Assembly (NCBI GenBank): GCA_907164885.2
Contig: OU015496.1
Span: 132,489,875-132,553,874 of the forward strand
Reading direction: 5' to 3'
Length of the DNA: 64,000 nt
Source: Dolomedes plantarius
Lineage: Eukaryota > Arthropoda > Arachnida > Araneae > Dolomedidae
Shown here: positions 25,760 through 37,299 of the stretch, piece by piece
Layout of the letters: each line of letters begins with the position of its first letter
Position numbering within the stretch: the stretch's first letter is position 1
Notes under the pieces: generated by a model
Database searches by the model: none
What the model saw: only the letters and a program-made list of their open reading frames with translations
Told to the model about the DNA's origin: nothing
Made by a program: the position numbers and the translations under genes

Positions 25760-26629
25760 ACAAGAAAACTCGACGTCCTAAATTACTTTACTTTAAAACA
25801 TATTCTAAATTCTCTTTTTAATAAAGCACGACCCCTTTTCCAAAATTTGCGACCTAAAAGTAAAGTAAGTATAATTTATCGCAGCCCTGCAGATCATTAA
25901 GCAGGCATGTGAAGTATCGGAACTCAATAACATCCCCAGATATGAGTGTTCGAAAGTTTATGAGATTCCGAATGTCCGTATAGTGTCAAAATTCTTGAAG
26001 AGCCCTCGAAACACTCTGAAATTATGTCTTTTTAACGTCAAAAACCCACTTTACAAGAACTTTATGGGCCACTTATCCTATGCCCAGTTCAACAGGTCTC
26101 AGCACTAGCAAGCGCGGAATTTATCAGTCCCCGGGAAACTTAAGTGGACACTTGAACTCCACGAATGTAAAATCGCCCAGTTAAAAATTTAGTAGTTTAG
26201 GCCCTCTGGCGAAAATATCGCAAAACACCCATTTAATATGGCATGAACGCAAGACTTTTCCCTCTCTTCGTTGCTAACTCTTGTCGCTATCGGACATGCT
26301 GTCCGCTCTCTCTTCGTTTTTAACTGTTGTTGCTGCCGGACCTGCGGTCCGCTCCTGTATGTTTTTACGTCCCGTCCTGGCAAAGACGCCGGACAAGTCA
26401 TGTGGCTACTGCAGTTATGCCTTCTGATAATAAAGCACGTCTTGGAATTTCTGCATTTAATCAATGGCTCCATGTTTGTTTCTTCTAAATTTCGTCAGTG
26501 TTTTCAGTGCTTTCCTGGATCAACACTACGCCCGACTGCATCTCTCCAATTTGTGCGCAGCGATTTACTAGATGATTCACTCCTCGTGCCCGACTGCATC
26601 TAAATTTCCCAAATGTGATTATTATCACA
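25756..26629 (+). repeat. 5' LTR
   Basis: 874 bases, TG...CA. It contains AATAAA at about 25820 and at 26431-26436, which may serve as polyadenylation signals. Small open frames inside (94 codons minus, 110 codons plus) are present identically in the other LTR and have no known domain. Confidence 0.9.
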
Positions 26630-28781
26630 TTTATAAAGTCGACAGGATTTATACCTGTCGTGGAATCCTCAGCGGATATCTTTCATAAAAAGAAATTTTT
26701 CAAGTGTCTTTACGTCATGTGCTTAAATCTGAAAATTTGTGCAGTTTCTTCATGTTGTTAACTCCGCTGGGTTTCGAGTGTTTAATTCCATACAAGAATT
26801 TCCAAAGCTTTTTCCGAATCTTCCAATGATATTTTTACGTACAAGAAAGTTATGCGATGTCTACGTTTTCACTTCAACGGATCATCCTTGTTTCAATATG
26901 AGTGCTCAAGTCACTGTTTACGTGGCTCTTCATTTTCTTATGTGTCACTTATTACAGCATAAAATTATTTCGCTTTCTTCAGCTTCCCAACGCCACAGTG
27001 TGTTTTTGAATCCTTATCGTGATCGTGAAAATTCTACTACTAATATGTTGTGCAATGTGCTTTGTTCGGCTTGTGTTCTACATTGGCCTGTGTTGTGCTG
27101 CAATAAGAAGAAATACTCTAGCAACTTCCGCCAGCAACAGTTCATTCCCAAGAACTTTTGCCTTGTTAAAAAATTTGTAATCATCTGTTAAGAGACTAAA
27201 TTAAAATTAATTTACGACGACGAGAAAAAAAATAATAATAAATAAATAAATAAATAAATAAATGAACAGAAATTAAAGGTAAGACAAATTGTATATCAAG
27301 TTACTTTTTTCATATGTGTTCTTCATGATTAAGTGGTGAAACCGAATTTTGTTAAAGTATAAAGGAAATTTATTTTGGAAGTGCATAAAATATTTAGGTA
27401 AAATTGCATTTAATGTTTAAATATTGTATTCTTAATAATCTTGATAATCAAATGACAATTTGATAAATTTTTAATCTAATTTAATCATGTTTTGCTTAAT
27501 AAATTCCATATCAGTTTTATCTTTTTACAAATCAGTAAAAAGTATCTTCTTCGCGTATAGCTTAAAAACCCTCTATGTGAAAGAGAGGAATGAAAAAGTA
27601 GGTCACCTCTCAGATTTACCGTACCGCGCTGTGCTATCAACATATGAGGGGTCAAAGGTAACTATTCCCCCCGAAAGGAGAGCAATAAATTTAGTCCTCA
27701 TCGTTTGGATGTACTCAAACCGCGTGGAAGCTGAAGCTTTATTTTGATGTTTGGATCATTAGATTTTTTTTTGTTTTCTCTCTCCTTCCCATGATGTAAG
27801 AATAAGAAGATAGGTTTCGGTTCCTAAATTTCGGGTAAGATATGGATGCGGAAAGAGATGAATAAAAATTAATTAAAATAATGAATAGTTAAATTTTAAA
27901 TTTATCCACAAAAATATTTATCAACTTATGTAAACGGTTTGTAATCTATTTTAAGAAATTATAAGAGTATAAAAAATTGTTTTATTTTACTGAAGTATTA
28001 CAGTACAAACATTGCTAATTTAGTATTCTTCACAAGTTACCTAAACATTGTACTTTTTTACATGGTAAATTGAAAAAGGTATGTGGTTTCGAATCCTCAT
28101 GAGTATAGTATGTAGTTGAAGGTTAAATAAAGGTAGGAGAATAATATGTTTTTCAGGAGATTTTCTGGTACAGTAGAAATTTCAAAGAGCAGTTAGCTAC
28201 AACAGTATAGCAACGGAGCTCTTTCTAATCTATTAAGCGTCCCTATGCCACGGTTGAATACTAACATCCGTCTGCTATAGAGGAAGTGCCCATTCCAGAA
28301 AATTCTCAAAATGATAAAAGAGAAATAAATAGAAAAGTAATGTTTCATATATGATAAAAAGAGAGGTATGTTTAAGAGGTAAGAGGTTATATAACAGGAG
28401 GATTCATGCCAAAATGCTAGTAGTAAGATTAAATAAAAATATCGTGTTATTTATGAAAGTTAAAGTGTTTATATAAGAAATTAAATATGATAAATATTGA
28501 GAAAGAATTTAGTACATTTATTTGACTTATTATTTTAGAGGTTATAATTTTTGTGGATATAATATTGTTTTGGATAGTGAATATTGAATATTGAAATTAA
28601 ATTATTGCAATTAGTATGAAATATTGAAATTGAATTCGAACATGGAGATTCTTATTCTGTAAATGATATAATGTGTGTTTACCTTTGATGCATACAGTGT
28701 ACTTAAAATTTTGTAAAATTTTATGTCAACGGAAAAGTCTTCCTTTCAGCAAGAACTTTTCTTATTTCGATGGGGGGGAAA
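26630..28781 (+). other. Internal region of the LTR element, no known coding domains
   Basis: Immediately after the LTR is a perfect 7-bp stem, CGACAGG...CCTGTCG (26640-26660), followed by TGGAATCCTCAGCGG at 26661. TGG is the expected first triplet of a tRNA primer-binding site, but the spacing (31 bases from the LTR) is unusual and I could not match a tRNA. A 150-codon frame (26739-27191) starting MQFLHVVNSAGF and an 86-codon frame (27487-27747) show no gag or pol motif. An (AAAT)n tract lies near 27235-27262. Confidence 0.7.
28769..28781 (+). promoter_or_regulatory. Polypurine tract of the LTR element
   Basis: GATGGGGGGGAAA directly precedes the TG that opens the 3' LTR. This is the expected position and composition of the plus-strand DNA primer. 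Confidence 0.85.
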
Positions 28782-29651
28782 TGTAACAAGAAAACTCGAC
28801 GTCCTAAATTACTTTACTTTAAAACATATTCTAAATTCTCTTTTTAATAAAGCACGACCCCTTTTCCAAAATTTGCGACCTAAAAGTAAAGTAAGTATAA
28901 TTTATCGCAGCCCTGCAGATCATTAAGCAGGCATGTGAAGTATCGGAACTCAATAACATCCCCAGATATGAGTGTTCGAAAGTTTATGAGATTCCGAATG
29001 TCCGTATAGTGTCAAAATTCTTGAAGAGCCCTCGAAACACTCTGAAATTATGTCTTTTTAACGTCAAAAACCCACTTTACAAGAACTTTATGGGCCACTT
29101 ATCCTATGCCCAGTTCAACAGGTCTCAGCACTAGCAAGCGCGGAATTTATCAGTCCCCGGGAAACTTAAGTGGACACTTGAACTCCACGAATGTAAAATC
29201 GCCCAGTTAAAAATTTAGTAGTTTAGGCCCTCTGGCGAAAATATCGCAAAACACCCATTTAATATGGCATGAACGCAAGACTTTTCCCTCTCTTCGTTGC
29301 TAACTCTTGTCGCTATCGGACATGCTGTCCGCTCTCTCTTCGTTTTTAACTGTTGTTGCTGCCGGACCTGCGGTCCGCTCCTGTATGTTTTTACGTCCCG
29401 TCCTGGCAAAGACGCCGGACAAGTCATGTGGCTACTGCAGTTATGCCTTCTGATAATAAAGCACGTCTTGGAATTTCTGCATTTAATCAATGGCTCCATG
29501 TTTGTTTCTTCTAAATTTCGTCAGTGTTTTCAGTGCTTTCCTGGATCAACACTACGCCCGACTGCATCTCTCCAATTTGTGCGCAGCGATTTACTAGATG
29601 ATTCACTCCTCGTGCCCGACTGCATCTAAATTTCCCAAATGTGATTATTAT

Positions 29652-29655
<4 letters not shown>
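28782..29655 (+). repeat. 3' LTR
   Basis: The same 874-base sequence as the 5' LTR, offset by 3026 bases. No difference was noticed by eye. Confidence 0.92.

Positions 29656-29726
<71 letters not shown>
29656..29726. repeat. (TA)n microsatellite
   Basis: Continuation of the TA array into which the LTR element inserted, with one G interruption at 29703. Confidence 0.95.
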
Positions 29727-29728
<2 letters not shown>

Positions 29729-30668
29729 CGGTGTCTAATTTAAAAGTAAATGTAAATTATTTTCGCAGATTTTAGAATGCAGAATACCCGTTTCGTAGTG
29801 AAAAGTTTGAAAATATATGTTTTTTCACAATACATAACACCTTCCTATGACATTTGCATTTATTTGTTTTTATACTGATTTGTCTCTTGTTTCCCAGCCA
29901 AAATAAATTTGCTTGACAAAGAACTTTTGTTTATGGATATTTTTAAAAATGTAAGCATAAAAAATAAGCTAAACAAGCTAAAATAGGTTTTATTTCAATT
30001 TTGTTTAAGGGATTTCTGTTTAGACTAACAAACTGGCCTCTTCGGTGGAGAGTTTGTTGATTCACAGAAATCAACTATTTTTCAACACACACGCATATAT
30101 ATATATAAAACTATATAACTTAATAGGTGTTAGATGTGAGACTATCTGGAATTACATTTTAGGTATCTTTTAAACGGAAATTGAATGTCAGAGATTTCCA
30201 AATCCTAAATTTCAAATTTCATTTAAATTCACAAAAACCGATTTGAAGTCAGAAAAATCCCAAAATTGTATTGCAAAGAAAAATTCAAAAGAAATATTTT
30301 TCCCCTTCTTCCACATCAGAAGTATCAGGATCTTTCGAGGTCTACATTTTCTTGCTTTGTAAGAGAATTCGTAACCGTGACTTCAAAGTTCAGAAAACTT
30401 TAACTTTTTTGGGAGAAAATGGAACATGCAACTGTCTGAGATGCATAGAGTATTTCAGAATGTCTGCTTTTTAGGGAGAAGATTTCGGAGCCACGAACAT
30501 CTTTGACAAAGTTGAATAAAAATGTATTCAAATAATAACATCCAGTGCGTTGCAGAAAGTTTTTTTCAATTTCGTGTACGGAACTCAGAAAGCTCAGTTG
30601 AATCAATCCAACAGAATACCTATTCATTGATAGTGTAAGACAAATAATAAAAAATCACATGTTTCTTA
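29727..30668. other. AT-rich stretch, nothing certain
   Basis: It begins TCGGTGTCTAATTTAAAAG, which loosely resembles TCGGTGTCCGATATCAAAG at about 38736, so it may be part of a decayed dispersed element. Frames at 30271-30474 and 30400-30627 overlap on opposite strands and carry no motif. Confidence 0.4.
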
Positions 30669-30918
30669 ATTTTATATTTGAAATGATTCGTTATATGAGT
30701 CTGTCTGTCATGCTCTCTTTCAGTCTCTCATTAGTCTCTGTTTTGATATGAGTCTTGATATCTCTCTAGATTTCACAAGATTATCAAATGGGTTCACTAC
30801 AATAAAAGACTAAAAACGAATTATATAGATCAACATATATTTCCATCTGCACTAGTTCATTGTCTAAAACACATTGCTCAGACATAAGGTAATTTTTTTG
30901 CATCTATTTATTTGCACC
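30669..30918. repeat. Dispersed repeat, copy B (partner at 19618)
   Basis: Same repeat and orientation as copy A, including ATTAGTCTCTGTTTTGATAT. The element type is unknown. Confidence 0.8.
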
Positions 30919-31467
30919 ATATGTTATTTGTTATCTTCACGAACACAAGGACACATAACGAGAAATGTTTAGAATGTATATAATTTACAATTTTTATTTT
31001 TTGTTTCAACTTAACCACTGAAATTTAAAAAGTGATCTTCTTTTTGATTATGATCAATAAATGCTTCTATCAAGGGGTTAAAAGAACAGAATAAAGTAAT
31101 TCATTAATATTAACCCTTCAGCGGGCGCGCCAGTTTTTAGAACACCAGCAGGCGCGCGTGGCACAAAGTGCAACGTTTCTTTCTACCATGATTATTAATT
31201 TTGTAATAAACTTTTTTTTTCAGATTGAAAATATTCATTCGGAGTTTGATGTCAAGATATAAAATGTTGATAATATTGAGATATATTTATAATTAAAGGA
31301 CAAAGAATGCAGATACAATCACCTTATTTCAAAAGTGTCCGGTTTACTGGATTTAAGGAACATTGCGAATTCATTCATATTTTGTCCATAAACCTAAATA
31401 AACAATGAGATTGTCCGTCTTCGGGATATACGGGATACCGTGTAATAGCTGCACATTGGATCAAATA

Positions 31468-32880
31468 CACTCATGGACAAAAAAATTAGCGCACCAAGAA
31501 GGAATCGTCAAAATGAAACGAAATTTTACATACGTAATGACTACTTTGATATAAGTAAATGATAAGAAAATCAAAGAAAAATGATAATTTATTTCAGAGA
31601 AAAAGGCAAAAGAACAGAGGAGTTAATACTCCGTTGGACCCCCTCTAGCGCGAATGCACAATGCGATACGATCGGGCATTGAGTCATACAAGTTCTGTAT
31701 GATGTCTTGAGACATTTCGTTCCATATTTGCTGTAACCTTGCCTCTAGTTCGTTCAAACTCGTGGGATGCCCAACTCGTCGTCCCAAATGATCCCAGATA
31801 TGCTCGATTGGAGACAAATCTGGGGATCGGTCAGGCCAAGGAAGGGTAGTAACAGTGCGGAGACAGTCTTGTGACACCCTTGCCGTATGAGGCCGAGCAT
31901 TGTCTTGTTGAAAAATGGCTCCTGGGAGCCGTTGCATGAGTGGCAACACATGTGGTTGCAGGATTTCATGAACATACCGCTGGGCTGTCATGGCGCCACG
32001 GAACAATACTAGGGGTGACCGTGTATTGTAGGCAATGGCACCCTATACCATCACACCAGCTGTGCGGGCGATGTGTCGCTGTACAGCAAAGGCAGGATTG
32101 AAGCGTTCACCACGGGCTCTCCACACACGAACACGATTGTCATCACTGCCGAGATTGAATCTGGATTCGTCGCTAAAGACGACCTGGTTCCATTCCGCTG
32201 CAGTCCAGTTTCCTCGTGCGCGGCAATACTCCAAACGGAGGCGTCGATGGGTGGGCGTCAAGGGCAGCACACGTAATGGGCGCCGCGATACCAACTGTCC
32301 TTCAGCCAGGCGCCTTCGTATGGTTCGAGAAGACACAGAGGTCCCTAGTGAAGGTGCTACCTGTACCTGGATGGCGGCCGATGAAGCCGTTGGCTGTACG
32401 CGTGCATTTCTTACGATGTGGCGGTCTTCTCGACGACTGGTCTGTCGAGGGCGTCCTGAGCCTGGTCTTCGTGTACATGACATCTCTCGGTTCCACTGGT
32501 CCCAACACCTCCTCACAACACAATCAGAGCGGCCTAATTGACGAGCTACTCGCCTAGCTGACCACCCAGCTTCCATCATCCCGACGATTCTCCCCCTCTC
32601 AAACTGCGACAACTGCTTATATTGTCTTCGAACACGGCGTAATGGCATGTCTATCTCAGCTCTTCCTTTGTAAATGATTCCGCACACTCAAACAAGCTTT
32701 GGTTACCTGTTTTATACTCCACAGAGTACGATGTTCAACGCCCTCTACCGGCTATACGTAATGCGCAATCACGCTGCATTTCTAATCATTTGCATATCTC
32801 CCCGACATGTACCTTCATTGCAAGTTTCGTCACGATCCCACAATTATTTCTTGGTGCGCTAATTTTTTTGTCCATGAGTG
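31468..32880 (-). mobile_element. Tc1-like transposon, nearly intact
   Basis: Perfect inverted ends of about 33 bases, starting CACTCATGGACAAAAAAATT, are flanked by TA duplications (31466-31467 and 32881-32882). The 1413-bp element carries one transposase gene on the minus strand filling most of its length. It is inserted in a TTAA MITE. The perfect TIRs and single coding lesion suggest recent activity. Confidence 0.97.
31623..32687 (-). pseudogene. Tc1-like DDE transposase with one premature stop
   Basis: The frame is continuous from 32687 to 31623 (354 codons plus stop), apart from one TAG at about 32040-32042. There the family expects Trp (GVMV-W-GAIAYNT). The N terminus has a helix-turn-helix (QLSQFERGRIVGMMEAGWSA) and a GRPR-like hook (PGSGRPRQTS). 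Catalytic residues are visible in VVFSDESRF, QQDNARPH and SPDLSPIEHIW. I count 32 residues between the second Asp and the Glu, against 34 in classical Tc1. The C terminus ends ARGGPTEY. An ATG lies downstream of the stop, but a protein made from it would lack the DNA-binding part and first Asp. Confidence 0.95.
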
Positions 32881-33117
32881 TACATCCGCCCCTGCTTTTG
32901 TCGTATTCTAATCCAATATAATCGCTGGTTTACCACGGTTAAATCACGTCTAATAATGAATAGAAAGGAATACAAGGGTCAGAAAATAAGACCTGCATTA
33001 GAAAGGGTGCAGCTATAAACAGAAACTTGTTAGAACATTCAAACCTTACAAATAAAAACAAACCATCCACAATTACGAAAATGTTGCACTTTGTACACGG
33101 GCGCGACCACTGAAGGG

Positions 33118-33211
33118 TTAAACTCAAAGGTATCAAGTAGTTGGCATAAGTTGTGTATGAAAAACGAGCAAATGAATTATTAAAATATCTTACGCCATGT
33201 GGCTTTAAACT
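33118..33211. other. Short spacer
   Basis: About 90 AT-rich bases between the MITE and an (ATT)n array, with no signal. Confidence 0.5.
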
Positions 33212-33212
33212 A

Positions 33213-33255
<43 letters not shown>
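33212..33255. repeat. (ATT)n microsatellite
   Basis: About 14 ATT units, adjacent to a SINE, possibly grown from its tail. Confidence 0.95.
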
Positions 33256-33610
33256 CTCCCAGGCCGTAACAACTCCAGATCAAGGCCATAGATGGCAGCG
33301 GACAGAGGAATGCGCCTGAGATTGACTAAGGTACCACAAGTGTCGGAATCCGACTTGTGGTACCGACTTGTGCCAAGTGGGACCACAGTTATGACCGGGC
33401 ACCCCCAGGGACGACATCTAATGGTAGGATCTCTACCTTCTACCACACTCACTGACCTCATAAAAAGACTTTCCAGTCTCCAGATTTAACATGCCCATAT
33501 CCGGGCTAGACTCGAAGGTATTTTATAACTTCCGTCAGAATTTAAACCCCACATCTCGAGTCCAAGGCCTAACGTGGTACATGTGGGCTACATCACGTCC
33601 TCCTTTAAAC
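33256..33610 (-). mobile_element. tRNA-related SINE, copy 1 of a shared family
   Basis: The body from GGGACGACATCTAATGG through AAAGACTTTCC to AACATGCCCATATCCGGGCT matches 41470-41600 with clear divergence. The tRNA-like head is at the right-hand end, read on the minus strand. Its B box here is decayed (AATTTAAACCCC), whereas the sister copy retains it. The (ATT)n array lies at the tail end. Confidence 0.6.
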
Positions 33611-34962
33611 TGTTCAATCTTGTATCAACTTTAAAGTCATAAACAATGCTGCCTTATACCTACATACAGGCTTCAGAGATCCAGCAACTGAAATGAAAAA
33701 AAATATCGTTTAACTTTATTTAATTGTAATAACTACAATTTTATAGTTTCTTATTTTTATACTTAATTGTTTTATTACATTCCTTAGACAAAATATACAA
33801 ATTACTTCATTTTCTTTCGCAGCTTCTTTGAAAATGTTGCTTATTATTATTTATTTAAAAAAATATGAGAATCTCATGGGCGTTGTTATTTTCAGCAAAA
33901 CACTGTTTTAAATTCTGCGAATGTTTTGAACTTTTTTACATCCTTACAGACATTTCAAGGATATGAAAACATGACCTATATTTTTAAGCTACAATAAAAT
34001 TATAGAGTTTAGTGGTTTGTATTATTATGCAACCTTATTGAAAAGAATTGAAGTTATGTCTAGAGAATATATAAATTCCTATTTCAGTATAGAAAGAAAC
34101 ATCTTTTTTCACAAAAAACAGGAAGATTGTACAGTCCTTCTTGTTCGTAGGCTCCAATCTCGTACAGACTTTAAAATTTAATTTTATTAAATACTTTATA
34201 TATGTAGACAACACATGCCTTTGTAGGTTTTTAAACCAGAACATCAGGGTAAAATCTAAGTTTTGCTTAGTAATGACAGACTGAAGTTTATACTAAAAAC
34301 ATTATTTCTGCGATAACAAGTGTTAAAAACAAATTACAATAGCATTTTTCAGCCCATACAGTTCCTGTCACTTACTTAAATAAATAAAGATAAATTCCTA
34401 TACTTATAGGCTCCATATATATTCCCAGGTTGTCTTACCCATAATAATATTTGCCATTATGGAGTAAATCCTCAAAAATCACTGCTCTACTGCTTTATCT
34501 GCGTTCGCCGAAAGAACATTAAAACTCAAAGGCTTAGAACTCAAAAGCTAAGTATCTGGTACTTTGACTAGCTGTCAAAGTAGTAGTGGTGTGGCGACGA
34601 ACTTTTTATTAAGCTCGGCTATCGGATAAGATAACGAGTGTTCAAATTTTTTCCATCTACAAGCGATTCGTGGACAGCTACATAGACACTTTGAAAGTTA
34701 TTTAAGCAAGTTCGTTTTCGACCGATAAAACTTTTATCGCCGTGCTGCTGCCCTGCTACCAGCCCTCTAACTCGATCCCCCTTTCATCTCACTAAGTATA
34801 CCGTACCATTTGTAAATATTTCATGAATTAATCACTTTCATAGTAATGTGCATGCTTATTCATTAAACTGTCTCCTACCACCGTACGGTCATTTTAGTTC
34901 AAGTCCACAGTGGCTGTCCCTAGGGTGCCCAACCCTAACCAACTCTTGCCACTATTGAGTAA
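33611..34962. other. AT-rich intergenic stretch, nothing recognised
   Basis: No coding, structural or repeat signal that I can support. Confidence 0.5.
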
Positions 34963-35031
34963 ATAGTCTAAAACTAGAGGTATCCATAGTCTAAAACTAG
35001 AGGTACACATAGTCTAAAACTAGAGGTATAT
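34963..35031. repeat. Three-copy 23-bp tandem repeat
   Basis: ATAGTCTAAAACTAGAGGTA plus three variable bases, repeated three times without other change. Confidence 0.95.
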
Positions 35032-37120
35032 TAATTATGCAATTTCACTGCTGCAGTGCATTCCCCGAACTAACATTAAGACTCAAAACAAAGAACTCAA
35101 AAGCTGAAAATTTTTTACTACAGAAGTGGGAATCGCAGTCGAAGTATATGCCGCAGTCCAAGAAGCAGCCATAGAACCAATTCCCTTCCCGTCTTACGTA
35201 CTTTAACTAGCGAATAACAGTTCTTATTTGAACGCGGGATCTCTTACTTTATTCAAATTAAGTTATCTTGACAGAATGACGTCAAACAAAAAGAACTGAT
35301 AAAAGAACTGAGAAGACAATTTCTAGGACAGCAGAGAGAAATTTAGCCAAGACCACACACGATGTGATATTAATTCGCTTTAGGGACATACAACCATAAT
35401 ATTTGCCATCTACCATAATACATACCATACATATCTAATTCATGGTATATTTACACGCGTCACTACCGTCCGTATTGTCATTCGGTCTCCACAAATACCG
35501 AAGTTATGCGACACCAACTCACCACATAGGATTGCAACTATGCTGAAATATTGCCTTGCCAATGAGTTGAAGCGAGAAGGCACTACTACCAGGGCTCTCA
35601 GAGAGAAAAATTTAGAAAACTCAGGTCGCATATAAGCTTTAAAAAAATTATACTTTTTTTATGGAAAAGGATAAAAAAGATAAAAATAATGCAATGAACA
35701 CCACATTTTCTGAGATTAATTGAAGTAATTGCCAAATTGTACACATTTCAACTGTCCCCTCCAAATTAATTTCCTGAAGATATTTTGTTTCCCATGCCAG
35801 CTTATTATCGTATATAACATGCTATTTCTGTGACGTGTTTACCAGGGCTATTTTTGGTACCCAGTTGTGACAGTTTCCATGATATCTATTTATTATTGCC
35901 CGTTTTGTCCTAATACGACAATTAACACTTTCAGATTTAAGAAAATTTGTATATTTTCTTGTGATTATAATAATTTATGAAAATACTCTGCACACCCAGA
36001 AAAGTGCGGAAAAAGTTAGATAGGTAATACAGTTTCTTAAGATTTCATATTTGGGATTATTGAATACACTATTTGATACTACGGAACAAATAATAAAATT
36101 CTGGGATGATCATGGAATCATTTTGAATTAAAACACGTACTATCATTTTAACCTGCATTTTTTTATTAAATTGTCTTATTGTAATTATATTATGCTTATA
36201 ATTAGGAATAAATATTAGTTTTTGCTGTGTTTTAATTTACAAGGGAAAACCCCAGATATCAATATATTTAAAAATGTTCCTATCATGTATGATCATTGAA
36301 AAAACCTGATCTTGGTTTAAAAACCAACGGCTAGGAGCCCTGACTTTAACACTGCCTTAGCTTTATAGTATGCACTATTAAATAAGGTGACATCAGTATT
36401 CGCCTTATATAACTACTTCTCTGAAAGTAGATCTTTTTAAAACACAGAAACTGCTTCTCCGTTGTAGCTTCATAAAATATTTATTAAAATCTTCAAGACA
36501 TTATTATATTTTAAAGATTTTTCCGGCTATACTATTCTGCCGAGTAATAAAATTTTGTGAAATTATTTTGCAGAGGCTAAAATTGGAAAAAAGTATAAAC
36601 TTTTTCATGGAAAAAAAAATCCAAGTTGTTTCATAATACAGAAATTTGATTTTTAAAAAAATGTTCATTGCATTATGCTTGTAACAGACAATAAACTTTA
36701 TATTAAAGTTTGAAAAGAGGAACTACACACGAGTTGCTTTTAAACGAGGCTTTTTTTAGTCCAAAGGACACCTTCGCATGTCTGGGACGAAAACTTTTAT
36801 GGTCTGGCCTTTATTTCATTTTTCTTTTCTTCAAAAGTTTTTTATTTGTTTGTGGATTTCTTTCTCAATTCTTTTTATTTGGCCCAACTGTACCAAAACG
36901 ATGAGACTAACATCTAGTTTGGATAAAACTAGACACCTCCCATTCATACTTGAGCTTGGATTGACTAGTTAAAATATAGAAAAAAGGGAAGTGAATCAGT
37001 GCGAACCTATTGAATTTTAGTGCAGTTCAGCTTTGAGAGGACTCCCCCAGTTCAGAGTTGAAATTAGTTCAGCGTTGAAGGGAGAGAAAGAGTTTGCATA
37101 CTGAGAAGTGGATATTTGCT
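35032..37120. other. AT-rich intergenic stretch, nothing recognised
   Basis: The short frames here have no recognisable motif. A purine-rich patch at about 37005-37100 repeats GTTCAG-type words without clear structure. Confidence 0.5.
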
Positions 37121-37165
37121 TGACCCTTATTAGCCCCATCAAGTTATGGGGGCTAAAAAGGGTCA
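37121..37165. repeat. Near-perfect 17-bp hairpin
   Basis: TGACCCTTATTAGCCCC pairs with GGGGCTAAAAAGGGTCA across a short loop, with one mismatch. No element boundary could be tied to it. Confidence 0.85.
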
Positions 37166-37299
37166 GGCATCCTTGTCTGTGTTTTGTAAATGTAAGAATC
37201 TAGCTTTTTTTTTACCAAATGGGTCACGAATCATATAACCTTCAAGGTATTTTAGTTTTTGTTTTAGTATGTGTGCTGTCTTAGAAATAAAGATTTTAT

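Larger units (their letters stand above)
25756..29655 (+). mobile_element. Non-autonomous LTR retrotransposon with apparently identical LTRs
   Basis: Two 874-base direct repeats, 25756-26629 and 28782-29655, begin TGTAACAAG and end TTATCACA (TG...CA). They appear identical by eye, and the open frames inside them translate identically. A polypurine tract, GATGGGGGGGAAA, lies just before the 3' LTR. Flanking bases are TATA(TA) on each side, compatible with a 4- or 6-base duplication inside a TA array. The 2.15-kb interior has no recognisable gag, protease, reverse transcriptase or integrase. The element therefore looks young and dependent on enzymes supplied in trans. Confidence 0.92.
31114..33117. 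mobile_element. TTAA (piggyBac-type) MITE, copy 1, interrupted by a Tc1 element
   Basis: The ends CCCTTCAGCGGGCGCGCC and the inverted CCCTTCAGTGGTCGCGCC are flanked by TTAA at 31110-31113 and 33118-33121. Without the Tc1 insertion the element is about 589 bases. It matches the uninterrupted copy at 37300-37880 in reverse orientation throughout. TTAA duplication and CCCTT-type ends indicate mobilisation by a piggyBac-like transposase. No coding content of its own. Confidence 0.9.

Noticed and set aside
26189..26603. Overlapping frames of 94 and 110 codons, repeated identically at 29215-29629
   Set aside because: They lie on opposite strands inside the LTRs. Their identity reflects LTR identity, and no domain is recognised.
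26739..27191. 150-codon frame as a possible gag
   Set aside because: No zinc-knuckle (CCHC), capsid or other retroelement motif is visible. Kept only as a note in the internal region.
32035..32557. Plus-strand frames of 168 and 113 codons inside the Tc1 element
   Set aside because: They are antisense to the transposase gene and open because of its codon composition.
33292..33489. 65-codon frame in a SINE
   Set aside because: It lies within the SINE body, which is conserved as a repeat rather than as a protein. The sister copy does not keep the frame.
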